From DATFKA01 sp035268885 (GTDB lineage: Bacteria > Bacteroidota > Bacteroidia > Chitinophagales > Saprospiraceae): a stretch of DNA of 64,000 nucleotides. The stretch covers positions 1 to 64,000 of the forward strand of contig DATFKA010000175.1 of assembly GCA_035268885.1 (NCBI GenBank), read 5' to 3'. Within the stretch, counting starts at the first letter, position 1. Each line of letters opens with the position of its first letter. Positions 35,927-44,853 of this stretch are shown here, piece by piece. The position numbers were made by a program, and so were the translations under genes. The notes under the pieces were generated by a model. The model was not told the origin of the DNA. It ran no database searches and saw only the letters and a program-made list of their open reading frames with translations.

Positions 35927-37372
35927 TTACTTTTCAGAAATGGCGGACGCCCGGGTAGGCGGACGAAAAGACAGCACCCCCTGTTCTTTCATTAAGGCTT
36001 CGATAGCGGTTGGTTCAACGGGAACAAAATCGGTGAAATTCTCCATCCCCGTCTCCGTGACTACCACCACGTCTTCCACCCGCACGTACAGCTTCTCCTC
36101 GGGAATCCAGATCATGGGATCGACGGCAAAGACTTCGCCTACCTGTAGGGGAGTGGCTTTGTAATTACCCACATCGTGTACGGCCATGCCTACCGGATGC
36201 TGCATGTGACCACGAAAAACCAGGGCCGCTTCAACGGCTTTTTTATAGTGAGGTTTAGAAAAAGTATTTTGGTCAATATAAGTCCGCATTTCTGCGGCGG
36301 CTCCGTCCAGTACATCATTGACGGATACGCCGGGTTTGATCTGTCGCATGAGGGCCGATCGATAAGCCACTACAAAGTTGTAAAGCTCTAGTTGCTCCGG
36401 GCTAAACTTCCCGTTGACGGGCCACATGCGCGTTACATCACTGGTGTAATAATGGTACTCGGGGGCAAAATCCATGAGTACCATATCTCCGTCTTTTAGG
36501 GCATCCTGATTACGAAAGTAATGCCCCATCCAGGCATTTTGTCCACCGCCAACAATGGCAGTATAACCGTCTCTTTCGGCGCCGTTGATCTGATGAATGT
36601 AGCGTGCACAAGTCTCCAATTGATACTCAAACACGCCAGGCTTAGTACTGCGGATGGCTTCCATCAGCCCAAGTCCGGATAGCTGTGAGGCCCTGCGAAT
36701 CAAGGTAATCTCAGCAGGGCTTTTGATGTTTCGCATTTTGTCCAGCGTAGGCGACAGGTTTCTGATCGCCAGCTGAGGATAGCGCTCCCGCAGCAGTTGA
36801 ATAAAGCGCCCTTCCCGGGAGGGTCGCCCATCCCAGGGATCATTGATCAGGCTAGCCTGATAACGCAGCAGCTCATCCCGGCTATCGGTCCCCCTTTCGG
36901 CGGGACTAAAGGGCGTATACAGCAGCGGGTGGGGTGGACGAAACAAAGCCCCCCAGATCCAGTCGCGGCCCATTTGCTCAACGGGCTTTACGGCTTCGAT
37001 TCCCGTCAATTCCTTAATGAGCTCGGCATCTTCCGCAGCCAGTACCTTGCCTTCGTTGCGTTCCCTTCCTGGATCCTGATGTGGTAGGTAGAGGGTCGCC
37101 GTCCTGGATCGCCCATTTAGTAATAAGTAGGCATGTGGCGCTTCGAAGCCCGATAGGTAATAGAAGCTATTACTCTGGCGAAACAGACTAAAGCCTGGCA
37201 CATCGGGTGCCCCTTGAATCAGGGCAAAAGCATTCTCGCCAATAGCATCGTAGATGCGATCACGACGCCCGGCAAATTCTTCTTTCGTGAAATCGGTCTG
37301 AAAGTAATACTGGTCTTGCGCCCCTAAGAGTAGTGGGCAGCATAAGCTAAGAAACAGATAAAAAATTTTCAT
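35927..37372 (-). CDS. Secreted aminopeptidase P family (M24) metallopeptidase
   Basis: A 481-residue protein with a signal peptide (MKIFYLFLSLCCPLLLGAQ), an N-terminal aminopeptidase-P-type domain (about 25-180) and the pita-bread catalytic domain. Metal ligands are visible: D in VLMDFAPEYHYYTSDVTRMW (two aspartates), H in MQHPVGMAVHDVG, and E in the terminal EDVVVVTETG. The expected activity is cleavage of Xaa-Pro bonds from peptides outside the cytoplasm. It shares a 68-base divergent promoter region with the rhamnosidase gene and is followed by the lone repeat terminus and then the M1 peptidase gene in the same direction, so a peptidase pair is present here. Confidence 0.93.
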   Translation of the reverse strand: MKIFYLFLSLCCPLLLGAQDQYYFQTDFTKEEFAGRRDRIYDAIGENAFALIQGAPDVPGFSLFRQSNSFYYLSGFEAPHAYLLLNGRSRTATLYLPHQDPGRERNEGKVLAAEDAELIKELTGIEAVKPVEQMGRDWIWGALFRPPHPLLYTPFSPAERGTDSRDELLRYQASLINDPWDGRPSREGRFIQLLRERYPQLAIRNLSPTLDKMRNIKSPAEITLIRRASQLSGLGLMEAIRSTKPGVFEYQLETCARYIHQINGAERDGYTAIVGGGQNAWMGHYFRNQDALKDGDMVLMDFAPEYHYYTSDVTRMWPVNGKFSPEQLELYNFVVAYRSALMRQIKPGVSVNDVLDGAAAEMRTYIDQNTFSKPHYKKAVEAALVFRGHMQHPVGMAVHDVGNYKATPLQVGEVFAVDPMIWIPEEKLYVRVEDVVVVTETGMENFTDFVPVEPTAIEALMKEQGVLSFRPPTRASAISEK

Positions 37373-37384
37373 ACAGATATGCGC

Positions 37385-37417
37385 TTTGAATCAAGATAGT
37401 AAAAAAACTTATCTTTA
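37385..37417 (+). promoter_or_regulatory. Promoter for the GH78 gene
   Basis: TTTG (37385-37388) and TATCTTTA (37410-37417), 21 bases apart, resemble the Bacteroidota -33/-7 pair TTTG and TAnnTTTG with one mismatch in the last base. The region is shared with the divergent M24 peptidase gene. Confidence 0.5.
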
Positions 37418-37473
37418 ATACCAACCATAAACTCCTGGCGATGACACAAGTCCTTTACCAATGGAAGGCGCAG

Positions 37474-39885
37474 ATGGGTTCCTACTGGTCTGCTACCCTG
37501 CTTAGCTTACTTGGCGTTTTTAGTATGGCTTGTAGCCAAAACGCTCCTACTCCCGCTCCTGTACTCACCGGCGAAACCGCCAACTGGATTCAGGACAGCC
37601 GGCCCCTGCCCACTAGCGATTCCTTATTTTATGCGGAAGAGCCAGCCCCGCTTTTTCGCAGGGAGTTTCAGGTAGAAAAACCACTGGCGGAAGCCCACCT
37701 GCTGATTACGGCCGCCGGCTACTATCAGGCTTATCTCAATGGTAAAGAAATTGGTAATGCAGCCCTGGATCCCGCCTGGACCGACTTCAGTAAACGTATC
37801 TACTACAGTGAATTCGACTTGACGGAGCAGCTGCAAGAAGGTGACTATTGCCTGGGGGTAGCGCTGGGGAATGGATTTTATAATCCGCTACCACTACGCA
37901 AATGGGGACGCCGGAATCTTAGGCAAGACCTGGGAGCCGTAGGTAAACCAGTCTTTATCGCTAAACTCGTTCTGGATTATAAAGACGGAGAGCGGCGGGA
38001 AATCATTACGGATCAAAACTGGAACTTCGCCTATGGTCCCCTGCTGAAAAACAGTGTCTACCTGGGCGTGGTCCACGACGCCCGACGGGAAATCCCGGGA
38101 TGGCAACAGCCTGGCTTCAAGGATAACAACTGGCAGTCGGCACAAATCGGGCCAGCACCGGGGGGAGCACTACAGCCAGCCTTTTTCCCTCCCGTGGAGA
38201 TTACAAAAGAGATTCCGGCCAAGGAAATCTATTCTCCGGAGTCAGGGGTCTGGATCGTAGATATGGGCGTGAATTTTACGGGAACGTACCGCATAAAACT
38301 TTCCGGACAGCCCGGCGATACCCTTATCTTTCGTTTTGGTGAGCGCGTGTACGAAGATGGCCGACTTAACCCTATGACCTCCGTAATCGGGCAGATCAAG
38401 CGTAAGGGGGTAGGGGGTCCGGGTGCGCCCGAAATTGCCTGGCAGACCGATCGGTATATTGTAGATGATCAAGCCGGGGCCGTTTTTCAGCCACCCTTCA
38501 CTTACCATACTTATCGCTATATGGAAATTACCGGCTTGGATGCACCGCCGGCTTTGGCCGATGTACAAGGCCTGTTCTTCCATTCTAACCTTCCGAATAA
38601 CAATTATTTTTCCTGTTCGTCGGACCTGCTGAATGAGATCCAAGAGGCCACCGAACGTACCTTCCTGGCCAACCTGATCAGTGTACAATCCGACTGTCCG
38701 GCCCGCGAAAAATTTGGTTATGGCGGGGACATTAACGCGACTAGTGAATCCTTTATCTATAATTTTGACATGCAGGATTTTTACCGCAAAACCATCTATG
38801 ACTGGTTGGACGCCATGAACGATTCAACCTTTGTCGATACGGCTCCCTACACGGGGATTCAGTACTGCGGGATCAGTTGGGAATCGGCTTATCTGATTAC
38901 TCAATATTACCTCTATCTGTACTATAATGATGTGGAAATCATTCGCGAGCTTTACACGCGGAATAAGCAATGGATGGATAAAGTGGCACGGTTGCATCCG
39001 GAAGGTATGGTGAATTCGGGCCTGAGTGACCACGAGTCGCTAGAACCAGTACCTGTACAGCTGACCGGTACTGCCCATTATTTACAGTGTGCCCGCATCA
39101 TGCAGACTTTTGCGGAGGTCATGGAGCAGCCCGGAGAGGCAGAGCAGTACGGAGCCCTCGCGGAAAATTTAGCAAAACAAATCCGGGAACGCTTTTGGGC
39201 GCAAGCCGTCACAGAAGATATCAACCGACAGACTTTATTTGCCACCTTGCTCTACCACGACATCATCCCCGAGGCGGAAATTCCGGCCGCCAGGGATTCA
39301 CTACTCCAGGCCGTACAAAGCGGCCCTTCCGGCCATTTTAACACCGGTATTTTCGGAACGAAATACGTACTGGAAACCCTGTCGGAATTCCTTTCACCAG
39401 ATTCGGTGTTCGCCATTGTAAACAGTACGAGCTATCCTGGCTGGGGGCATATGATTGATCGGGGTGCCACTACTATTTGGGAGACCTGGAAGGAAAGCGA
39501 CAACACCTTCTCTAATTGCCACCCGATGTTTGGCACGGTGACCGAATGGTACTACCGCTGGCTGGCTGGTATTCGTCCGGTAGCAGCTTATCCAGGCTTC
39601 CAGCAGTTCACCCTGGCACCTACCACACCCCGGGGATTAAATGCCGTCGATTGTAGTTACCAGACGCCCCGTGGGTCCATCGTATCCCGCTGGGAAAAGC
39701 TGGAAAGTAACGCTTACCAATTTAATTTTACGATTCCGAAAGATAGCCGGGCCCAGGTCCACTTACCACTTGTACCCGGTCAAAAAGTAGTCATGAATGG
39801 ATCGACTAACGAAGTGGAAGGGCTGGAGCTGGGTATTTTTGAATTAGGAGCAGGTACCTACTCGATTATCGTATCCGGAGAATAG
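37474..39885 (+). CDS. GH78 alpha-L-rhamnosidase, lipoprotein
   Basis: A roughly 803-residue lipoprotein; I favour the ATG at 37474 (MGSYWSATLL) over 37441 because it places a short signal before the lipobox VFSMAC. N-terminal jelly-roll domains bind the sugar (FRREFQVEKPLAEAHLLI, GYYQAYLNGKEIGNAALDPA), followed by a beta-sandwich and the (alpha/alpha)6 barrel. The acid residue lies in the DCPAREKFGYGGDI block, the family form of DCPxRxERxGWTGD, and the catalytic base is the glutamate in TTIWETWKESD. The terminal domain has the usual WLAGIRPVAAYPGF and APTTPRGL pattern. It would remove alpha-rhamnose from plant or algal polysaccharides at the cell surface, matching the GH2 enzymes of the window. 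Confidence 0.93.
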   Translation: MGSYWSATLLSLLGVFSMACSQNAPTPAPVLTGETANWIQDSRPLPTSDSLFYAEEPAPLFRREFQVEKPLAEAHLLITAAGYYQAYLNGKEIGNAALDPAWTDFSKRIYYSEFDLTEQLQEGDYCLGVALGNGFYNPLPLRKWGRRNLRQDLGAVGKPVFIAKLVLDYKDGERREIITDQNWNFAYGPLLKNSVYLGVVHDARREIPGWQQPGFKDNNWQSAQIGPAPGGALQPAFFPPVEITKEIPAKEIYSPESGVWIVDMGVNFTGTYRIKLSGQPGDTLIFRFGERVYEDGRLNPMTSVIGQIKRKGVGGPGAPEIAWQTDRYIVDDQAGAVFQPPFTYHTYRYMEITGLDAPPALADVQGLFFHSNLPNNNYFSCSSDLLNEIQEATERTFLANLISVQSDCPAREKFGYGGDINATSESFIYNFDMQDFYRKTIYDWLDAMNDSTFVDTAPYTGIQYCGISWESAYLITQYYLYLYYNDVEIIRELYTRNKQWMDKVARLHPEGMVNSGLSDHESLEPVPVQLTGTAHYLQCARIMQTFAEVMEQPGEAEQYGALAENLAKQIRERFWAQAVTEDINRQTLFATLLYHDIIPEAEIPAARDSLLQAVQSGPSGHFNTGIFGTKYVLETLSEFLSPDSVFAIVNSTSYPGWGHMIDRGATTIWETWKESDNTFSNCHPMFGTVTEWYYRWLAGIRPVAAYPGFQQFTLAPTTPRGLNAVDCSYQTPRGSIVSRWEKLESNAYQFNFTIPKDSRAQVHLPLVPGQKVVMNGSTNEVEGLELGIFELGAGTYSIIVSGE

Positions 39886-39984
39886 TTATCCTGTTTTTTA
39901 CCCCCCTAGTCGACAAAAGGCGCCTTGGGTGGTACTCTTTGCCTGAAATTTCGTATATTCAAAAGAGTAAATGACAGACACAAT

Positions 39985-40503
39985 ATGTTTAGCACCCGTA
40001 AAATATTGGCGGGGAATTCATTTTCCTGTATCCTAATATTACTATTCGTAATAGGTACCAGCCTGGGGAATACCTTTGCTCAGGTGCCCAAAGAGGCCAA
40101 GACTTCCTCCAGCCTCCGCATAGATACGGTTCAGGTGCCCAAAGTTGATTTCTACAAGGATTTTGCGGATCTTTTGCTACTCTTTAAAAAAGCTGATATC
40201 CACGTCATCAACAATAGCAAAATCAAGAAGAAAGACAACTTGCTTAAGGAAATCAAATTCCAGTTGATGCATCCGCAGGGATTAAATTTCAAATTGAGAA
40301 TTACTGACTTCAGCCAGCTGGAATTTCACTTCGCTTTTGATGAAAATCAGCAATGCCAAAACTTCACCTTCCGGATCAACGGAGAGGAGGTTTACCAACA
40401 AATCTCACTGGACACGGAAGGCTTCAAATCCTACGATTGCTTCGCGGATGGCCAGATTGTACAAAGAGGAGAAACCAACCACAAAATCGAAAAATACCAT
40501 TGA
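39985..40503 (+). CDS. Exported protein, unknown
   Basis: A 172-residue protein with a signal peptide (hydrophobic FSCILILLFVIGTSLGNTF, ending FAQ). The rest is a mixed alpha/beta sequence (FYKDFADLLLLFKKADIHVI, LKEIKFQLMHPQGLNFKLRI, DFSQLEFHFAFDENQQ) with two cysteines. I know no family. The start at 39985 is chosen because the upstream in-frame ATG at 39925 adds a tail in front of the signal peptide. It converges on the cysteine-rich GCC2/GCC3 protein, four bases apart. Confidence 0.65.
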   Translation: MFSTRKILAGNSFSCILILLFVIGTSLGNTFAQVPKEAKTSSSLRIDTVQVPKVDFYKDFADLLLLFKKADIHVINNSKIKKKDNLLKEIKFQLMHPQGLNFKLRITDFSQLEFHFAFDENQQCQNFTFRINGEEVYQQISLDTEGFKSYDCFADGQIVQRGETNHKIEKYH

Positions 40504-40507
40504 ATAC

Positions 40508-40891
40508 CTAGACCTGCTTAGCTCTTCGCAGCAAAAAGAAACCCGTCGCCAACACAAATCCAGCCAACAGTAAAAGACTCCAGCGGTTCATCAGCGGTGC
40601 CTCTTCAATCGGGATGCAACTATCTATACTCGCGCTCCCCTCTACGCTATTGGTGGTTCCCGGTGGGCAGGTTTTGCATTCACTTCGTCCCGGTTCATCC
40701 TGGTAGGTTCCTATGGCACAAGGTTCACATTGCAACTGACCCTGTTGACTAGAAAAAGTACCCACAGGGCAATCGACACATCCGCCATCTCGATTGTCAT
40801 ATTGACCGGGCATGCAGTCGAACGTTCCCTGTGCATAGAGTAAAGAGAGGGGTAAAAGAAAAAGAAAAATTAGCGTGATTTTAATTTTCAT
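40508..40891 (-). CDS. GCC2/GCC3 ephrin-receptor-like repeat protein with CTERM-like tail
   Basis: A 127-residue exported protein: signal peptide (MKIKITLIFLFLLPLSLLYAQ), then an Ephrin_rec_like/GCC2-GCC3 region of about 70 residues with cysteine pairs (GGCVDCPVGTFSS, QCEPCAIGTYQD, ECKTCPPGTTNS), and a tail PLMNRWSLLLLAGFVLATG followed by FFLLRRAKQV. The tail copies the layout of IPTL/PEP-CTERM sorting signals: a short motif, one membrane helix and a basic end, so the protein may be processed by an exosortase-type enzyme. The start at 40891 opens the signal peptide; the longer frame from 40969 has no signal at its start. The domain is better known from eukaryotic receptors. Function unknown. 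Confidence 0.75.
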   Translation of the reverse strand: MKIKITLIFLFLLPLSLLYAQGTFDCMPGQYDNRDGGCVDCPVGTFSSQQGQLQCEPCAIGTYQDEPGRSECKTCPPGTTNSVEGSASIDSCIPIEEAPLMNRWSLLLLAGFVLATGFFLLRRAKQV

Positions 40892-41083
40892 GATAGATGG
40901 ATTTACGTATCGTCTTAAATTAGATTGAAAGTAAAGATACTCCTTTTTTCCAAAGCAGATAAAAAACAATTTCCTGGGCTATACTGGTTCTTTACGGCCG
41001 GAAGCCTTCCGTTTATCCACAATTTTACATAGCTAAGTATAAATTAGCTACTTTCAGGCTAGATCAACTTAAAATAACTGTTT

Positions 41084-44000
41084 ATGCGTCCATTATTATT
41101 TGGCCTACTGGCTGTTTTTTTCCTTTCTTCTCATTCCCCACTTGCGGCTCAGCAAATTGATCCGGAGCTTTTTGAACCTTTAAAGCCCCGTAATATCGGT
41201 CCGGCCGGTATGAGTGGCCGCGTCACGGCCATTGATGCCGTGGTGGCCGATCCCAATATCATCTATATCGGTACTGCGGCGGGTGGCGTCTGGAAATCCA
41301 CCAACGGCGGCTTGTCTTTTACCCCCGTTTTTGACGATCAGCGCGTCAGCTCAATTGGTGCGGTGGCCATCAACCAACAAAATCCGCAAGAGATCTGGGC
41401 GGGTACCGGCGAGGGGAATCCTCGCAATAGTGTTTCCTCCGGTTACGGTATCTACCGAAGCCTCGATAGCGGACATTCCTGGCAGTTTATGGGGCTGGGT
41501 GAAACCCGTAATATCCATCGCGTCATTATCCACCCGCAGGATCCCAAAACCGTTTGGGTAGGCGCCATTGGCTCCCCCTGGGGAGAACACGAAGAGCGGG
41601 GTGTCTATAAGACTACCGACGGGGGCCAGACCTGGAATAAGGTCCTCTACGTCAACGAAAAAACGGGCCTGGCCGATCTGGTCCTGGATCCGAACAACCC
41701 AAACAAACTGGTTGCCGCCATGTGGGAACATCGCCGCTGGCCCTGGTACTTCAACTCCGGTGGTCCCGGCTCTGGCTTATATATTTCCTACGATGGTGGC
41801 GAAAGCTGGGAAGAACGCACTGCCGATGAGGGTTTGCCGAAAGGCGAGCTGGGCCGTATTGGCCTGGCTATTGCCCCCAGTAATTCGGACGTCATCTACG
41901 CCCTGGTCGAAGCCAAAAAAAATGGGCTTTATAAATCTACCGACGGTGGTTTTAGCTGGAAGCTCGTAGCCGATGAAGGCATCGGCGGACGCCCCTTCTA
42001 TTACGCTGATATCTTTGTTGACCCTCAAAATGAAAACCGCCTCTTCAACATCCATACGACGGCCGACGTCAGTCAGGATGGCGGTAAGACTTTTGAGCGC
42101 TTCATCCCGACCAGTCTAATCCACGTCGACAACCACGCCTTCTGGATCCATCCCGACAACCCTAAATTGATCATGAATGGGAACGACGGCGGCTTTTGCC
42201 TCAGTCGCGACGGTGGTGAAAGCTGGGATTTTACTGAGAATTTGCCGCTGGGACAGTTCTACCACATCCGGGTCGACGATGCCGTCCCCTATAACGTCTA
42301 CGGTGGTATGCAAGACAACGGTAGCTGGCGCGGCCCCAGTCAGGTCTGGCGCCGGAAAGGTATTCGCAACCTGTACTGGAACCGAATTGGCAGTGGTGAT
42401 GGCTTTGACGCTATGCCCGATCCACAGAATGACCGCTTTGGCTATTCCCTCTCTCAGGGAGGTAATCTCAATCGTTTCGATTTGGAAACGGGCCTGCGTA
42501 CCAGCCTGAAGCCCTATCTGGAGACTGAGGAGCCCCTGCGCTACCATTGGAACGCCGCCCTGGCCATCAATCCACACGATGAAAAAACCATTTATCTGGG
42601 TAGCCAATACGTCCTAAAATCCGAAGATCAGGGCCATTCCTGGACGGCTATTTCGCCAGATTTGACGACCGATAATCCCGAAAAACAGCAGCAGGTGACT
42701 ACGGGCGGACTGTCGCTGGATAATAGCGGCGCGGAAAACCACACCACTATTATCTCCATCGACCCCAGTCCGCTGGACGAAGGGCTCATTTGGGTAGGCA
42801 CCGACGATGGGAACATACAACTAACCCGCGATGGTGGTGCATCCTGGACCAACCTTAGTCCACGTATAAAAGGAATGCCGGAAGGCAGTTGGGTAGCCCA
42901 GGTCAACGCTTCACTGCACGATCCAGCCGAGGCCTTTGCCGTGGTCAATAATTACCGCCAGAACGATTGGCAGCCTTACCTTTACCATACCGATGACTAC
43001 GGGCGCAGCTGGACTTCACTGGTGGATACCGAGGTGATCAAAGGGCATACGCTGGCCCTGGCACAAGATCCTATCGAAGAGAACCTACTCTTTCTGGGCG
43101 CAGAGGACGGTTTTTACGTAAGTATCGATAAAGGCGAAAACTGGACAAAATGGAACTCCTTCCCTTCGATACCGGCCCGCGATCTGGTCGTACATCCACG
43201 TGAGCATGACCTGGTGATCGGTACCTTTGGCCGGGCCGCCTGGATACTGGACGATATTCGTCCGCTGCGGGAGTTAGCAAAAGAAGGCTACCAGGAGATT
43301 GTAGCGCAAGACCTTTACCTATTTCCAGTGCCGGATGCTTACCTGTCTTTTTTCGGTGAACCCAATGGCTACCGCTCTACGGGTAATGGTTTGTTTTTTG
43401 GTGAAAACCGCGAACAGGGGGCCTTGATTACCTTCTACCTCAAAGAACTGGATGCAGATAAAAAGGCCACCGTCCAGGTGTACGATTCCGCAGGAGAGCT
43501 AATTCGAACTTTCAAAGAAGAAGTAGAAGCGGGTAGTAATCGCATTAGTTGGGACTTGCGTCAAAAGGGCGTAGAAAGTCCTTCCCTGAAACGGCCGAAA
43601 GCAGATGCGTCCGAACCGCGCGGACATTCTGTATTGCCAGGTCAGTATACTGTAGAAGTTAGCTATGGCGATCAGGCGATGGAACAATCCGTCGTGGTAA
43701 TTGCCGATCCTGCTTATCAGGTGACGAAAGAGCAAATGATGGCCAAAGCGGAGCTCATCGAAGAGCACGAAGCAGATGTGGCTCGCCTTACGGCAAAAAT
43801 GCACGCCCTGGGTGATGCACGCGAGACGGCGAATCTGCTCAAGGGTCAACTGAGTAAAAAGGACGCACATGCGGAGATGCTGGAAAAGACCAATGCGGCA
43901 ATCAAGAAAATCGACGCGATCGTAGAAAAGATTGATGGCCCCGAAGATGTACAGGGGCTGTACAACGATCCGGGCTTGCTCAGTGCCAAACGCAGCGCTG

Positions 44001-44182
44001 CTCGTCGCAGTCTGCAGGATGTGATCTACCCCGTCACGGAAACCAATAAAAAACTGGTCGCCACTTTTGCGGAAGCGATGCAGCCGATTATCCAGGAGAT
44101 CGACGATTTTTTGGATAAGGATTGGATGGCCTATCAGGCGGCCCTGAAAGCAGCTGGTTTTAGTTTGTTCTCTAAAGAATAA
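41084..44182 (+). CDS. Secreted BNR/sortilin-like beta-propeller protein
   Basis: A 1032-residue exported protein (signal peptide, residues 1-23, ending LAAQ) of the WD40/YVTN/BNR-like group common in Bacteroidota. It contains many Asp-box repeats of form SxDxGxxW (STNGGLSFTP, SLDSGHSWQF, TTDGGQTWNK, SYDGGESWEE, STDGGFSWKL, SRDGGESWDF, SEDQGHSWTA, TRDGGASWTN, TDDYGRSWTS), giving one or two large propellers (about 30-730), a FlgD-like Ig segment (VQVYDSAGELIRTF, 790-840) and a helical C-terminus (about 880-1032). The fold resembles the VPS10 domain of sortilin and exo-sialidases; no enzymatic residues are clear. It probably binds proteins or glycans outside the cell. A bidirectional terminator follows. 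Confidence 0.9.
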   Translation: MRPLLFGLLAVFFLSSHSPLAAQQIDPELFEPLKPRNIGPAGMSGRVTAIDAVVADPNIIYIGTAAGGVWKSTNGGLSFTPVFDDQRVSSIGAVAINQQNPQEIWAGTGEGNPRNSVSSGYGIYRSLDSGHSWQFMGLGETRNIHRVIIHPQDPKTVWVGAIGSPWGEHEERGVYKTTDGGQTWNKVLYVNEKTGLADLVLDPNNPNKLVAAMWEHRRWPWYFNSGGPGSGLYISYDGGESWEERTADEGLPKGELGRIGLAIAPSNSDVIYALVEAKKNGLYKSTDGGFSWKLVADEGIGGRPFYYADIFVDPQNENRLFNIHTTADVSQDGGKTFERFIPTSLIHVDNHAFWIHPDNPKLIMNGNDGGFCLSRDGGESWDFTENLPLGQFYHIRVDDAVPYNVYGGMQDNGSWRGPSQVWRRKGIRNLYWNRIGSGDGFDAMPDPQNDRFGYSLSQGGNLNRFDLETGLRTSLKPYLETEEPLRYHWNAALAINPHDEKTIYLGSQYVLKSEDQGHSWTAISPDLTTDNPEKQQQVTTGGLSLDNSGAENHTTIISIDPSPLDEGLIWVGTDDGNIQLTRDGGASWTNLSPRIKGMPEGSWVAQVNASLHDPAEAFAVVNNYRQNDWQPYLYHTDDYGRSWTSLVDTEVIKGHTLALAQDPIEENLLFLGAEDGFYVSIDKGENWTKWNSFPSIPARDLVVHPREHDLVIGTFGRAAWILDDIRPLRELAKEGYQEIVAQDLYLFPVPDAYLSFFGEPNGYRSTGNGLFFGENREQGALITFYLKELDADKKATVQVYDSAGELIRTFKEEVEAGSNRISWDLRQKGVESPSLKRPKADASEPRGHSVLPGQYTVEVSYGDQAMEQSVVVIADPAYQVTKEQMMAKAELIEEHEADVARLTAKMHALGDARETANLLKGQLSKKDAHAEMLEKTNAAIKKIDAIVEKIDGPEDVQGLYNDPGLLSAKRSAARRSLQDVIYPVTETNKKLVATFAEAMQPIIQEIDDFLDKDWMAYQAALKAAGFSLFSKE

Positions 44183-44200
44183 AAACTACGTTCCCCAATA

Positions 44201-44239
44201 AAAAAAGCGGAGTCAGCACTGTGTTGACTCCGCTTTTTT
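44201..44239. terminator. Bidirectional intrinsic terminator
   Basis: Perfect 15-base stem AAAAAAGCGGAGTCA/TGACTCCGCTTTTTT with a 9-base loop between the convergent BNR-protein and cyclophilin genes. A-tract and T-tract on either side serve both strands. Confidence 0.9.
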
Positions 44240-44240
44240 T

Positions 44241-44753
44241 TTATGCCTCTTCCACCACCTCCGCCGACTCAATCACAACTTGCTCTTTTGGCACGTCACC
44301 CATGCCTCTTAATCTGCCGGTAGGAATAGCGGCAATGGCATCCACCACTTCCATGCCCTCAATCACTTTACCAAAGACAGCATAGCCCCAGCCCCTGGGG
44401 GTCTCACTGGTGAAATTTAGAAAGTCATTATCTACTAAATTGATAAAAAACTGTGCCGTCGCACTGTGCGGATCACCCGTACGAGCGTAGGCGATGGTAC
44501 CCCGATTATTCTTGAGGCCATTATTCGCTTCGTTTTCGATCGGTGCGTGGGTTTCTTTCTCCTGCATCTCAGTATCGAAGCCCCCACCCTGCGCCATAAA
44601 GCCGGGAATAACCCGGTGAAAAATAACATTGCTGTAGAAGCCATCCTCTACGTATTGCAAAAAGTTAACGACGGAATTGGGTGCTTTGTCCGCATCCAGT
44701 TCTAATTTGATATCTCCCTTATTAGTCTTGAGTTGAACGATTGGATTTGCCAT
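44241..44753 (-). CDS. Cyclophilin-type peptidyl-prolyl isomerase
   Basis: A 170-residue cytoplasmic cyclophilin that catalyses cis-trans isomerisation of prolyl bonds. It contains the complete core: VIFHRVIPGFMAQGG (catalytic arginine and the FHRVI motif), GTIAYARTGDPHSATAQFFI, and VFGKVIEGMEVVDAI. No signal peptide; length is typical for the single-domain bacterial type. It faces the preceding gene across a shared terminator and is divergent from the DUF1080 gene. High certainty. Confidence 0.96.
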   Translation of the reverse strand: MANPIVQLKTNKGDIKLELDADKAPNSVVNFLQYVEDGFYSNVIFHRVIPGFMAQGGGFDTEMQEKETHAPIENEANNGLKNNRGTIAYARTGDPHSATAQFFINLVDNDFLNFTSETPRGWGYAVFGKVIEGMEVVDAIAAIPTGRLRGMGDVPKEQVVIESAEVVEEA

Positions 44754-44853
44754 AAATTTAATTTTTGAATGGGTAAGTTATCAAAATCTCCGTAAATCCG
44801 TCCTTTCCTTTCCTTCATTCGTGGATAATGCCTATTTTTCAAAAAAAATACAG

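Noticed and set aside
41084..44182. Regular DGGxSW repeats as a possible CRISPR or tandem DNA repeat
   Set aside because: They are Asp-box protein repeats with diverged DNA and irregular spacing.
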